From: Malonomonas sp036526255
Lineage (GTDB): Bacteria > Desulfobacterota > Desulfuromonadia > Desulfuromonadales > Geopsychrobacteraceae
Reading direction: 5' to 3'
Length of the DNA stretch: 64,000 nt
NCBI GenBank assembly: GCA_036526255.1
Contig: DATCYW010000043.1
Span: forward strand, 60,213-124,212
Positions 50,556-59,071 of this stretch are shown here, piece by piece. The notes under the pieces were generated by a model that was not told the DNA's origin, ran no database searches, and saw only the letters and a list, made by a program, of their open reading frames with translations. The translations under genes and the position numbers were made by a program. Positions within the stretch are counted from its first letter, which is position 1. Each line of letters begins with the position of its first letter.

Positions 50556-51497
50556 ATGCAGGAAGCAAGCAGCTACAAGCCAAAAAAGTTCGCCGTCGTC
50601 GGCGCCGGCCCGGTCGGTTGCATCGTTGCAGCGTTTCTCGCCAAGGGCGGCTTCGATGTCACGCTTTGCGATGTCCAGACCAGCCTGCTTGAACCGGCCC
50701 TGAACCCCGGGATCAGCCTTACGGGTGCGGATAACTTTCAGGCCAGTGTCAGCAAAACCACTACCCGGATCGACCAGCTGGCTGCTGATCCGCCGGATGT
50801 TGTCATCGTCACCGTCAAGGCGACCGCCCTGCCGATTATCACCTCGGCACTGGAAGGAATCATCGCTGAAGGGCGCTACGTGATCAGCTGGCAGAACGGC
50901 ATTGATACCGAACTGGTTCTGGCTGAACGGCTCGGCAAAGAACATGTGATGCGCGCGGTCGTCAATTATGGCTGCATCCTGGAAGGTCCGGCGCAAGTCA
51001 GGCTGGCGTTCCACCATCGCCCACACTACCTGCAGGAACTGACCCCGAAAAGCAGAGAGGCGGCCATCGGCATCTGCAACGCGCTGACCGCATGCGGTCT
51101 CGACACTCATCACACCAACCAGATCCGCAATATGGTCTGGAGCAAGACGGTCAACAATTCCTGTATGAACGCGGTCTGCGCGGTGACGGGCAAAACCATG
51201 TTCGAGGTAATCAACGACCCGATCGTCTTCGGTCTGGTCAACGCCTTACTGAAAGAAGGGGTCAAGGTGGCGCGAGCCAATGAGCTGATGTTGGGGCCGG
51301 ATTACTTTACCGACTGTCTCGACTACATCAAGGACGCGGGGCACCATAAACCGTCGATGCTGCAGGATATAGAAGCAAAGCGGCCAACTGAAATCGACTA
51401 CATCAACGGTAAGATCATCGAGTATGGAGAGCGGGCGGGAATACCGACCCCTTACAACACAACCTTGCGCAGTCTGGTCAAGGCACTGGAAACCTGA
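50556..51497 (+). CDS. Ketopantoate reductase-family (2-hydroxyacid) dehydrogenase, copy 2
   Basis: 313 residues from the ATG at 50556 (GGAG six bases upstream; an ATG at 50544 overlaps that site). Paralogue of the protein at 49080 with the same length and motifs: KKFAVVGAGPVGCIVAAFL, ISWQNGIDTELVL, MVWSKTVNNSCMNAVCAVTG and SMLQDIEAKRPTEIDYINGK. The catalytic lysine is retained. Two dehydrogenases may handle two enantiomers or two acids. A 257-bp gap to dctP follows, with a promoter candidate. Confidence 0.85.
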   Translation: MQEASSYKPKKFAVVGAGPVGCIVAAFLAKGGFDVTLCDVQTSLLEPALNPGISLTGADNFQASVSKTTTRIDQLAADPPDVVIVTVKATALPIITSALEGIIAEGRYVISWQNGIDTELVLAERLGKEHVMRAVVNYGCILEGPAQVRLAFHHRPHYLQELTPKSREAAIGICNALTACGLDTHHTNQIRNMVWSKTVNNSCMNAVCAVTGKTMFEVINDPIVFGLVNALLKEGVKVARANELMLGPDYFTDCLDYIKDAGHHKPSMLQDIEAKRPTEIDYINGKIIEYGERAGIPTPYNTTLRSLVKALET

Positions 51498-51626
51498 CAG
51501 GAACTTTCGATGCCAAATAACATTGTTCTACAAAACTGCCAACGAGGCCCAATAAACACACTAAACATCATGTTTTAACTGATCAAATAACCTGAAACCT
51601 TGTTATCAACTACGCTCAGGATATCT

Positions 51627-51655
51627 TGACTAAACTGCTGAGCAAGGCTATTCTG
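51627..51655 (+). promoter_or_regulatory. Putative sigma-70 promoter for the TRAP transporter genes
   Basis: TTGACT (51627-51632), exactly 17 nt, then TATTCT (51650-51655), about 100 bases upstream of the dctP ATG. The long gap (51498-51754) after a chain of tightly spaced genes also suggests a new transcript. No strong operator is seen. Confidence 0.4.
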
Positions 51656-51754
51656 ACCTGGTTTTTGATTGACTCGTGTACGGTTTGCAGAAGCTCAAAC
51701 AAAGCCTTTCGCCAAATCAGTTGGCCTAGGCCCAACCCCCGTAGGAGGTGTCCG

Positions 51755-52807
51755 ATGAAAAGATCATTCGTCCTGTTTCCCCTGCTTTTCATGCTGTGTT
51801 TCGGCATGCTGGCAAGCCCGCTGCTGGCTGAGGAGAAAAAAGATCCGCTGGCCAACTGGAGCACTAAGTTCGATTACTCGAAAGCCGAATACACCTACAT
51901 CCTGTCGAACATCTCCCATCCGGTGATCGAAGGGGTCGCCAACGGCTACAACATCCGCGATGCTCTCTGGGCCAAATCCAACGGTCGCATCTATGTGGAT
52001 TATCGCCCACTGGCACAGCTCGGCGGCGAGAAGGACGTTATCTCCAAGCTGAAGATCGGTGCGGTCCAGGGGATGCTCTCTTCCTCTGTCGCCTCAGCGA
52101 ACATTGCCGAGAAGCTTGGCATCGTCAACCTGCCCTACGTTGTTGACACCTACGATAAGCTTGACCAGTTTCGCGCTGACCCTGAAATCTGGGGCCCCTA
52201 CAGCACCAGCGCACTGTCTGCCGGCTTGATGGTTGTTGACATTGTCAACTACGGCCAGTACGGCTGGGCGACCACCACTCCGGTACGCACTCTTGCCGAT
52301 GCCAAAAGCGTAAATTTCCGGATCGCCGAAGCTCCGGTCAATATCGATGTCTACAAAGCCTGGGACACCAAGTTTACCGTTATGCCATGGCCGGACGTCC
52401 CACAAGCCCTGCAGACTGGAGTTATCAACGGTCTCGACCATACCGCGATCGTCTGTAACATCACCAAAAAGTTCACCATCGCCAAATACTTTACCGAGCT
52501 GAACTACGCACAGGGCCTGTTCGTTCACCTGGTAAACAAGCGCTGGTTCGACAAACTGCCGGCCGACCTGCAGTCAATCTTCCTTGAAGTTGTTGCAGAA
52601 GAGAGCGCAAAAACCCGCGCACTGACCAGAGCACAACACGACGCACAGATCGCCAAAGCCAAAGAGGCTGGTGTCGAGTTCTTCCAGCTCTCGGCAGCCG
52701 ACCAGGCAACCCTGGTTCAGCAGGCAGCTCCGGTTTACGCTTCCTGGGGCGAAAAGATTGGTGCCGATTACCTGGCAACAGTCCGGAACAAGCTTGGCGG
52801 CAAGTAA
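51755..52807 (+). CDS. dctP: TRAP transporter substrate-binding protein
   Basis: 350 residues from the ATG at 51755 with TAGGAGG upstream. A signal peptide (SFVLFPLLFMLCFGMLASPLLA) exports it. The mature part has the DctP fold: LGGEKDVISKLKIGAVQGML, LGIVNLPYVVDTYDKL, VNFRIAEAPVNIDVYKAW, MPWPDVPQALQTGVINGLDH. The conserved arginine that salt-bridges a substrate carboxylate is probably in NFRIAE. It captures an organic acid in the periplasm for DctQM. Given its neighbours, an aryl or hydroxy acid is the likely ligand. Confidence 0.93.
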   Translation: MKRSFVLFPLLFMLCFGMLASPLLAEEKKDPLANWSTKFDYSKAEYTYILSNISHPVIEGVANGYNIRDALWAKSNGRIYVDYRPLAQLGGEKDVISKLKIGAVQGMLSSSVASANIAEKLGIVNLPYVVDTYDKLDQFRADPEIWGPYSTSALSAGLMVVDIVNYGQYGWATTTPVRTLADAKSVNFRIAEAPVNIDVYKAWDTKFTVMPWPDVPQALQTGVINGLDHTAIVCNITKKFTIAKYFTELNYAQGLFVHLVNKRWFDKLPADLQSIFLEVVAEESAKTRALTRAQHDAQIAKAKEAGVEFFQLSAADQATLVQQAAPVYASWGEKIGADYLATVRNKLGGK

Positions 52808-52833
52808 CAGCTGAAATTTTTGTATTTGATCAA

Positions 52834-52865
52834 AACCGGGGAGTTCTGCTCCCCGGTTGTTTTCT
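52834..52865 (+). terminator. Hairpin between dctP and dctQ (attenuator-like)
   Basis: A 10-bp perfect stem AACCGGGGAG/CTCCCCGGTT (52834-52843, 52849-52858) with a 5-nt loop, followed by GTTTTCT. It lies 26 bp after the dctP stop and 13 bp before dctQ. It probably ends part of the transcripts, giving more binding protein than permease. Confidence 0.75.
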
Positions 52866-52878
52866 ACCGGGACAATAT

Positions 52879-53376
52879 ATGCTGAAAAAAACCATCCAAA
52901 AAATTGATCGCGCCTTCATCGTATTCGAAGACTGGTCGCTATTGCTTTCAGTGTGTATCGCCCTGACTGTTGCCATGGCCAACGTGCTGCTGCGCAAACT
53001 GACCAATGACGTCAACCTGTTCTGGTCAGACGAAGTGGTCCGCAAAACCATCTATTTTTCGACTTACATCGGCTGTCTCGTTGCGGTGCGCGGGCGCTCT
53101 CTGATCCGCATTGATGCCCTGCCACAACTGGTTCCTGGATTGAAAAAATTTCTGAACATGTTTGCCCACGCCGCCACCCTGGTTTTTGCCGGAGCGCTGG
53201 TCTATCTAGGCGGCACAATGACAATAATGATGTACAAGGATGAATATGCCAAGACCAGCAGCCTGCAACTTCCGGAATGGATCTTTTACGCCGTCCTGCC
53301 AACCATGGGAGCGATGATGTTTTTCCGCACCCTGCTGGTCATGGTCGAAGACTGGAAGGAGGGGGCTGACAGCTGA
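52879..53376 (+). CDS. dctQ: TRAP transporter small permease
   Basis: 165 residues with four hydrophobic helices and DctQ features: FEDWSLLLSVCIALTVAMANVLLRKL, then FWSDEVVRKTIYFSTYIGCLVAVR, and a basic loop GRSLIRIDALPQLVPGLKKF. The small subunit joins the large permease DctM in the inner membrane. It follows the hairpin by 13 bp. Confidence 0.92.
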   Translation: MLKKTIQKIDRAFIVFEDWSLLLSVCIALTVAMANVLLRKLTNDVNLFWSDEVVRKTIYFSTYIGCLVAVRGRSLIRIDALPQLVPGLKKFLNMFAHAATLVFAGALVYLGGTMTIMMYKDEYAKTSSLQLPEWIFYAVLPTMGAMMFFRTLLVMVEDWKEGADS

Positions 53377-53419
53377 AGGATCGCTCACCCCGGTCCTCCC
53401 CTGACTTGCCTGACATACT

Positions 53420-54706
53420 ATGGACTCCAGTTACCTGATTATCCTGTTCTTACTGCTTGGCCTGCTCGCAACCACCGTGCCGGTCTTCATGGCGCTGTTC
53501 TTTACCGGCACCGTCGGCCTGGTCTTCATGATCGGTATCGACGCACAAATTGTTATTGAAGTGCTCTACCGCAGCATGGACAAATTTGCCCTGGTGGTGG
53601 TGCTGTTCTTTATCCTCTGTGGCAACATCATGACCACCGGCACAATTGTGCACAAGCTGATCAAAACCGCCAATGTGCTGGTCGGATTTCTGCCGGGTGG
53701 GCTGGCGATGGCCGGTGTCCTGGCCTGTGGCTTCTTCGGTGCGATCTCCGGTTCGACGGTCGCGACCGTGGTCGCCATCGGTGGTTTCATGATCCCGGCG
53801 CTGATCGAAAACGGCTACGACGAAAAATTCTCCGTCGGCATCATGACCACAGCGCCGAATCTGGGCATCATCATCCCGCCGTCGATCGCGATGATTCTCT
53901 ACGCCATGGTCAGTAACGATCCGATCGAAGCGCTGTTTCTGACCGGTTTTATCCCCGGCATTCTGATCATGATTGCCATGAGCATCTACGCCTACTTTTA
54001 CTGTAAAAAGAGAAACTACAAGACCCTGGACCGTCCGACCTTCAAAGAAATCATCGCGGTTTTCAAGGAAAGTTTCTGGGCGCTCTGCCTGCCGATTTTG
54101 ATCTTCGGCGGCATCTATTCCGGCCTGTTTACCGCCAATGAAGCAGCGGTTGTCGCCTGTTTCTACGCGTTTTTTGTCGAGGTTTTCATCCACAAGGATA
54201 TGAAACTTCAGGACATAAAAAAAGTCATCGTCGCCTCGTCAGTCACCTCTGCGACCCTGCTGATCATCGTTGCTGGCGCATCGGTTTTCGGAGAATATCT
54301 GACCTTTGAACAGATCCCAAACAAGATTGCCACTGCCGTCATCAGTCAGATTTCCTCCCCTTGGGTGTTCCTGCTGGCGGTCAATATCATGCTGCTGGTG
54401 GTCGGGATGTTCATGGATATCATTTCGGCGACCCTGATCCTGACGCCGATATTTCTGCCGCTGCTGGCCTCTTTTGGCATCGACACCATGCACTTCGGCC
54501 TGCTGATGACCATCAATCTGGGTATCGGCTACTGCACGCCGCCGCTAGGGGTCAGCCTCTATATCTCAGGCGCCGCAGTCGATCGAAACCTGGTTTACGT
54601 TTCTAAAGCGGTTATGCCGTTTCTTATCATCCAGATCGCGATCCTGCTGCTGCTGACTTACTGGGCCGACCTGGTCATGTTTTTACCGCGGCTGGTGTAC
54701 GGCTGA
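53420..54706 (+). CDS. dctM: TRAP transporter large permease
   Basis: 428 residues, about a dozen hydrophobic helices. Family motifs: GLVFMIGIDAQIVIEVLY, LPGGLAMAGVLACGFFGAISGSTVATVVAIGGFMIPALIENGY (given here in short), PNLGIIIPPSIAMILYAM, GMFMDIISATLILTPIFLPL and LGIGYCTPPLGVSLYISGAA. It is the sodium-driven transport channel for the substrate delivered by DctP. It lies 43 bp after dctQ and 21 bp before uspA. Confidence 0.95.
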   Translation: MDSSYLIILFLLLGLLATTVPVFMALFFTGTVGLVFMIGIDAQIVIEVLYRSMDKFALVVVLFFILCGNIMTTGTIVHKLIKTANVLVGFLPGGLAMAGVLACGFFGAISGSTVATVVAIGGFMIPALIENGYDEKFSVGIMTTAPNLGIIIPPSIAMILYAMVSNDPIEALFLTGFIPGILIMIAMSIYAYFYCKKRNYKTLDRPTFKEIIAVFKESFWALCLPILIFGGIYSGLFTANEAAVVACFYAFFVEVFIHKDMKLQDIKKVIVASSVTSATLLIIVAGASVFGEYLTFEQIPNKIATAVISQISSPWVFLLAVNIMLLVVGMFMDIISATLILTPIFLPLLASFGIDTMHFGLLMTINLGIGYCTPPLGVSLYISGAAVDRNLVYVSKAVMPFLIIQIAILLLLTYWADLVMFLPRLVYG

Positions 54707-54727
54707 GTTTCGTCCTAGGAGACAGAC

Positions 54728-55153
54728 ATGAACCAACGGATCTTGATACCGGTCGACGAATCGGAAACGTCGCAGCATACAATTCAGGCCATTCTTGAAA
54801 ACAAAGACCTGATGCCGCGTGAGATTTTCCTGCTGCATGTCGTCGATGTCCATCTGGCCCACCGGCTGGTGCCTGACATCCAGAAAAGCATGGTCCACGA
54901 CTCGGCCAAGAAGTCCGGCAAACGCATTCTCGAGAAGTTGGCCCAGCCCTTTCGTGATGCTGGTTTTGAGCCGCACTTACTGCTTGAGCTCGGCACCCCA
55001 GAAGAGACAATCCTGCGCGTTGTCAAAGAGCAGGACATCCAGCTGGTGGTGGTCGGTCGGCATCCAGGCGGTGGCGGCTTCCGAGATCTGATGTTCGGGT
55101 CCGTGGCAAACCGCATTATTCGCGCGGTTGATTGTCCGGTACTGCTGTTCTAA
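54728..55153 (+). CDS. Universal stress protein UspA family
   Basis: 141 residues. The UspA fold is clear (RILIPVDESETSQHTIQAIL; FLLHVVDVHL), and the ATP-binding motif is in VVVGRHPGGGGFRDLMFGSVANRII, with the G-x2-G-x9-G-S/T spacing, so it should bind ATP. UspA genes next to TRAP transporters are common, where the protein may regulate transport. The gene starts 21 bp after dctM and precedes the transglutaminase-like gene. Confidence 0.9.
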   Translation: MNQRILIPVDESETSQHTIQAILENKDLMPREIFLLHVVDVHLAHRLVPDIQKSMVHDSAKKSGKRILEKLAQPFRDAGFEPHLLLELGTPEETILRVVKEQDIQLVVVGRHPGGGGFRDLMFGSVANRIIRAVDCPVLLF

Positions 55154-55186
55154 GAAAATTCACCCTTCTCCAAAGGTGTTGATGCG

Positions 55187-55846
55187 ATGGATCAAGCGTT
55201 CCTGCAAAGTGCGGATTACATCGACAGTGCTGCCGCCAGCATCAAAAACTACGCCGAGGAAACAGTCTGTTCCACACAGACGCAGCTTGAAATGGCGGTC
55301 GCCCTCTACTACCGGGTGCGTGACGGCGTTCGCTACACCCCTTACCTCAATTACGGCGATCCGCAGATGTATCGAGCCAGCAGCGTCCTTCGCAACGGCT
55401 ATGGCTTCTGTATCTCCAAAGCCTCATTACTTGCCGCCTGCGGCCGGTCGCTGGGGATTCCATCACGCATCGGCTTTGCTGATGTCACTAATCACCTGAT
55501 TACTCCGCGCCTGCTTGAGATGAACGGCAGTGAACTGATGCGCTGGCACGCTTACACCGAATTTCACCTCGAAGGAAAATGGGTGAAATCGACACCGGCC
55601 TTCAATCTGGAACTCTGCACCAGGTTCCGTGTCAAACCGCTGGAATTTGATGGCCGTGAAGATTCGATCTTTCACCCCTTTGACGCCGACCAGCGCAAAC
55701 ATCTGGAATATGTCAACGAGCACGGAACCTTTGCCGATGTCCCTTTTGCGCAGATAACCGCGACCTACCAGCTGCACAACCCGAACCTGCTCAGGGATAA
55801 TGCCGGCGGTGATTTCGGCGCAGATGCGAATCCAGCGGCATCATAA
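55187..55846 (+). CDS. Transglutaminase-like (cysteine peptidase fold) protein
   Basis: 219 residues of the transglutaminase-like superfamily. The active cysteine is in NGYGFCISKASLLAACGRSLGIPSRIGF (first 15 residues are diagnostic), and the histidine in RWHAYTEFHLEGKW. The third catalytic residue is normally an acid in VDPT; here KSTPAFN occurs, so the triad may be altered. No signal peptide is seen. It lies between uspA and the aldehyde oxidoreductase, an unusual partner; a role in cofactor or acyl transfer is possible but unsupported. Confidence 0.75.
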   Translation: MDQAFLQSADYIDSAAASIKNYAEETVCSTQTQLEMAVALYYRVRDGVRYTPYLNYGDPQMYRASSVLRNGYGFCISKASLLAACGRSLGIPSRIGFADVTNHLITPRLLEMNGSELMRWHAYTEFHLEGKWVKSTPAFNLELCTRFRVKPLEFDGREDSIFHPFDADQRKHLEYVNEHGTFADVPFAQITATYQLHNPNLLRDNAGGDFGADANPAAS

Positions 55847-55869
55847 ACCACAGGGATCCACAAGAGGAT

Positions 55870-58197
55870 ATGATGGACATCAGACAGCGCGTCAAACAGC
55901 TTCTCACGCGGATGCACAGCGAACCTCAGTACCCAACCCAGGGCGCGGTGCTGTTCGTAGACCTCGAACAGCGCAGCAGTCTGCGGAGCTACCTGCCACA
56001 GATTGCGGTAGAGAGCTTTCTCGGCGGGCGTGGCGGCAACATGTACCTGCTGTACAACCTGCTGCAGGAAGAGAAAAACGCGCTCGACCCTGAAATTCCG
56101 CTGGTCTTCGGCGCCGGCACCCTGACCGCCAGCATGATCGGCGCGACCCGCGGCAATGTCACCAGCCGCTCGCCGGAGAGTCGAGCTATTCTCGACAGCA
56201 ACGCCGGCGATTACTTTCCAACCTATCTCAAACGTCACGGCTACGACCATCTGGTCGTTTACGGCCGCAACCCCCAGTGGACGCTGCTTCACATTCGGCA
56301 CGATCAGGTTGATTTTGTCGATGCCAGCCCCTATCGCGGCATGGACAATATTGATTTCTCTGCGGCGATTGAGCGTGATTTTAACTGCGAAGAACAAAAA
56401 GATATGGCGATGGCGCGGATCAGCAGCGCGGGAGAAAACCAGGTGCTCTGCAGCGGCATCATGGCCGGAGAAAAATCGATCTGGGCACGTGGCGGCGGCG
56501 GCGCAAAAATGGGCGCGCTGCACCTGAAAGCGATCTTGATTCAGGGGAAACTGCCAAAAGTTGAATTTTCTGCCGCCTTCAAGCAGCAGAACCAAGCGAT
56601 CGGTAAAAAAATCCTCACAGCGAGCGTGGTCCAGAACGCGCTGAAAAAAGTCGGCACCCCGTTTCTCTACAAACCAAGCCGCGTGCTCGCTGCCATGGGA
56701 ACCAAGAACAACCAGGAGACCACCTGGCACGCCAGCCTCGACGCCGACAACTTCGACCCTTATCGCCCGGGGATGAGCCGTTGCTATCAATGTCCGGTCG
56801 GTTGCCGGGCCAACAACGACATGTTGCCCGGTGGCAAGGGCGGCTGGGGTTCCAGCGCACTGACCGGTCTTAATGGCAACGCCAGCTACGACAAAGCACA
56901 AAGCGTCGTCGAACATCACAAGCAACGCAGCTACAACGGCATCAACAACGACGGCAAGTTTGATAAATACGATAAAGGGGAAGGTCCGGAGTACATCATC
57001 GTCGGCAAGTTCGGCCCCAACATCGGTCTCAAAGAACCTGAGCAGGTGCTGCGTCTGAACAATATCCTGAATGATCTGGCCCTCGACGCCTCAAGCACCG
57101 GCGGCGCCATCGCCTGGGCGATGGAACTCTACCAGCGCGGCATTATCGACCTCCAGACCACCGGTGGCCTGGAGCTGACGTGGGGAAACTATCCGGTCAT
57201 CGAAAAGCTGCTGTTCATGACCGCCAGACGCGAAGGCTTCGGCGACACCATCGCCACCTCAAGCCGCGCCGTCGAACAGGGGAAATATCCAGCCGAAGCG
57301 TTGCAATATTGCATGGCCTCCAAAGGGCTTTTTCAGTCCGACCCGCACGACTCGCGCATCCTCAAAGCCTTTGCGTTGGGACTGGCAGTGGCGACCCGCG
57401 GCATGGATCATCTGCGAAACCGGGCCACCCTGGAAATCAACGCTCGCATCAATGACGATGCCGCGTTCAAGACCGCCCTTTATGGTGGGGTCGTCTCCCC
57501 CAAGCCGACCGGCTACGAAGGAAAAGAATATGCCGTACGGCGCTGTGAAAACACCTTTGCCGTAGGTGACGCGGTCGGCATGTGCCGCTTCAGCACCAAG
57601 CTGTTCAACTCGCCGACCACCCCCGACCTGGAGGATTTCGCCACCCAGCTGAGTGAATTGACCGGCCTCGGCTTCGCCGCTGAACAACTGAATGAAGTCG
57701 GTCGCAGCATCACCGGGCTTGAGCGGATGCTTAACTTCCGCCTTGGACTACGCGGTGTTGACGACAGCCTGCCAGAGCGCTGGTTTAACGAACCGATCAA
57801 GGTCGGCCCGTTCAGCGGTGAAAAGATCGATCGGGAACAGTTTGCCGCCCTCAAGCAGCGCTTCTACCAACTGACCGGTCTCAACCGCGAAGGCCTGCCA
57901 GCACTTGACTGGCACAGTCAGCTCTCGCAGCAGGTCACCGGCTACAGCATCAGGGTCAACCTGCCCTGCGAGCTGCCCGGCGCACCGGAGCAATGCATCA
58001 TCATCGACGAACAGGTCGCGCATCTAGGGGAACTGCGGGAACTGCTTCGCAAGAAGCTCCCGGAAGCGAACGAGCTGCTGAACGACCCGAACCTCAACAT
58101 TGTCATTAACGACAAAATGATTCTCTCCGGCGAAGATCAGACCAGCATCCCCGACGGTAGCGAGGTCAGCCTGATCTCTTACGTTTCAGGCGGCTAA
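55870..58197 (+). CDS. aor: Aldehyde:ferredoxin oxidoreductase with C-terminal MoaD-like domain
   Basis: 775 residues, about 150 longer than the common AOR. The N-terminal pterin-binding domain includes LGGRGGNMYLLYNLL, IPLVFGAGTLTASMIGATRG and ARGGGGAKMGALHLKAILI. The [4Fe-4S] cysteines are in SRCYQCPVGCRANND near residue 310, with a later cysteine in the C domain. The last 85 residues form a ubiquitin-like MoaD/ThiS domain (LRELLRKKLPEANELL; IPDGSEVSLISYVSGG) ending in Gly-Gly, as in sulfur carriers for molybdopterin. It would oxidise aryl or alkyl aldehydes to acids using tungsten bis-pterin and ferredoxin. The fusion suggests a self-supplied sulfur carrier or a regulatory tail. ATG at 55870 has AGAGGA nearby. 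Confidence 0.9.
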   Translation: MMDIRQRVKQLLTRMHSEPQYPTQGAVLFVDLEQRSSLRSYLPQIAVESFLGGRGGNMYLLYNLLQEEKNALDPEIPLVFGAGTLTASMIGATRGNVTSRSPESRAILDSNAGDYFPTYLKRHGYDHLVVYGRNPQWTLLHIRHDQVDFVDASPYRGMDNIDFSAAIERDFNCEEQKDMAMARISSAGENQVLCSGIMAGEKSIWARGGGGAKMGALHLKAILIQGKLPKVEFSAAFKQQNQAIGKKILTASVVQNALKKVGTPFLYKPSRVLAAMGTKNNQETTWHASLDADNFDPYRPGMSRCYQCPVGCRANNDMLPGGKGGWGSSALTGLNGNASYDKAQSVVEHHKQRSYNGINNDGKFDKYDKGEGPEYIIVGKFGPNIGLKEPEQVLRLNNILNDLALDASSTGGAIAWAMELYQRGIIDLQTTGGLELTWGNYPVIEKLLFMTARREGFGDTIATSSRAVEQGKYPAEALQYCMASKGLFQSDPHDSRILKAFALGLAVATRGMDHLRNRATLEINARINDDAAFKTALYGGVVSPKPTGYEGKEYAVRRCENTFAVGDAVGMCRFSTKLFNSPTTPDLEDFATQLSELTGLGFAAEQLNEVGRSITGLERMLNFRLGLRGVDDSLPERWFNEPIKVGPFSGEKIDREQFAALKQRFYQLTGLNREGLPALDWHSQLSQQVTGYSIRVNLPCELPGAPEQCIIIDEQVAHLGELRELLRKKLPEANELLNDPNLNIVINDKMILSGEDQTSIPDGSEVSLISYVSGG

Positions 58198-58207
58198 AGG
58201 CGACGGA

Positions 58208-58885
58208 TCAAGGGCCGCGTTCAGCGAGCCAGATTGCGTGCAGGTCGCCCTTTCGTCCATCCGCCCGCACCCTGACCTGCTTCACGTTAAAACCGACCTT
58301 ACGCAGCCGCTCCATGAATTCACGGTCCGGACCGGCCGACCAGACGGCCAGAATACCGTCGGCGCGCAATGCGGTATAAGCCTCAGTCAAACCATCCATA
58401 CTGTAGAGCCAGTTATTTTTCTTACGGGTTAAACCTTCAGGTCCGTTATCAACATCCAGCAGGATCGCGTCAAACGCGCGGCGCTCGGCGCGTAGAATTT
58501 TAGCGACGTCCCCTTCGCGAACGACTGTCCGTTTATCCTGTAGCGGATGCCCCGCATGCTCGCCCAGCGGCCCACGATTCCAGGCCACCACTCCAGGAAC
58601 CAGCTCGCCAACGGTCACCTCGGCATCAGCGCCAAGATGGCGCAGCGCAGCAGCCAGCGTGAAACCCATACCGAGCCCACCAATCAATACCCGTACTGCA
58701 GGGCGACTGGCAATTTTGCTGCAGGTCAGCTTGGCCAGCGAATCTTCAGATGCAAACTCAAGCGTGTTCATCAGTTGACCGCCGCTTTTGATGCTGATGG
58801 AGAAATGTTCGCCGCTCTGATAAAAACAAAGCTCATCTTCGGTTCCGGGGATCGGCGCCGTATCAATTAATGTCCAAGAAGTCAT
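58208..58885 (-). CDS. Spermidine synthase-like methyltransferase-fold protein
   Basis: 225 residues with a Rossmann SAM-binding fold of the spermine/spermidine synthase family: VRVLIGGLGMGFTLAAAL, EVTVGELVPGVVAWNRGPL, FDAILLDVDNGPEGLTRKKNNWLYS (shown in part), and ILAVWSAGPDREFMERL. The fully active polyamine pocket (for example an N-terminal tetramerisation part) is absent, so the substrate is unknown; related stand-alone proteins are often mis-named spermidine synthases. It converges on the AOR gene with a 10-bp gap. The 186 bp upstream shows nothing definite. Confidence 0.75.
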   Translation of the reverse strand: MTSWTLIDTAPIPGTEDELCFYQSGEHFSISIKSGGQLMNTLEFASEDSLAKLTCSKIASRPAVRVLIGGLGMGFTLAAALRHLGADAEVTVGELVPGVVAWNRGPLGEHAGHPLQDKRTVVREGDVAKILRAERRAFDAILLDVDNGPEGLTRKKNNWLYSMDGLTEAYTALRADGILAVWSAGPDREFMERLRKVGFNVKQVRVRADGRKGDLHAIWLAERGP

Positions 58886-59071
58886 GATCGCCTCAGTGTG
58901 TGGGATGGGCTGTCCAACAGTACTTAAATAAAAAAAGAGGCTGAATCGCCACTAAATTTTATACCTTCGTAAAATCTACCTAGCAAAACGCATTGTGAGA
59001 TCCCCCTCTCTGTTCATTGCGGACAATGCTCCGTGGTTTCAACTTCAATCAAGATACTGTGGCCGGGTAGC

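Larger units (their letters stand above)
48619..51497 (+). repeat. Tandem duplication of an ACT/ketopantoate-reductase gene pair
   Basis: Genes 48619-49062 and 49080-50021 are paralogous to 50065-50505 and 50556-51497. Both proteins of each pair align end to end by eye (for example MKLKQ...PGRL in the ACTs and KKFAV-GAGPVG in the reductases), and DNA stretches such as GGCCATCGGCATCTGCAAC recur. The order and orientation are the same, so this is a two-gene tandem duplication that has since diverged. Confidence 0.85.

Noticed and set aside
49080..51497. Two panE genes for pantothenate synthesis
   Set aside because: The family match is real, but two adjacent copies within an aryl-acid cluster and no other pantothenate genes make biosynthesis less likely.
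55765..56925. A 386-codon frame antisense to the aldehyde oxidoreductase
   Set aside because: It overlaps the conserved AOR N-terminal domain and shows low-complexity composition without family motifs.
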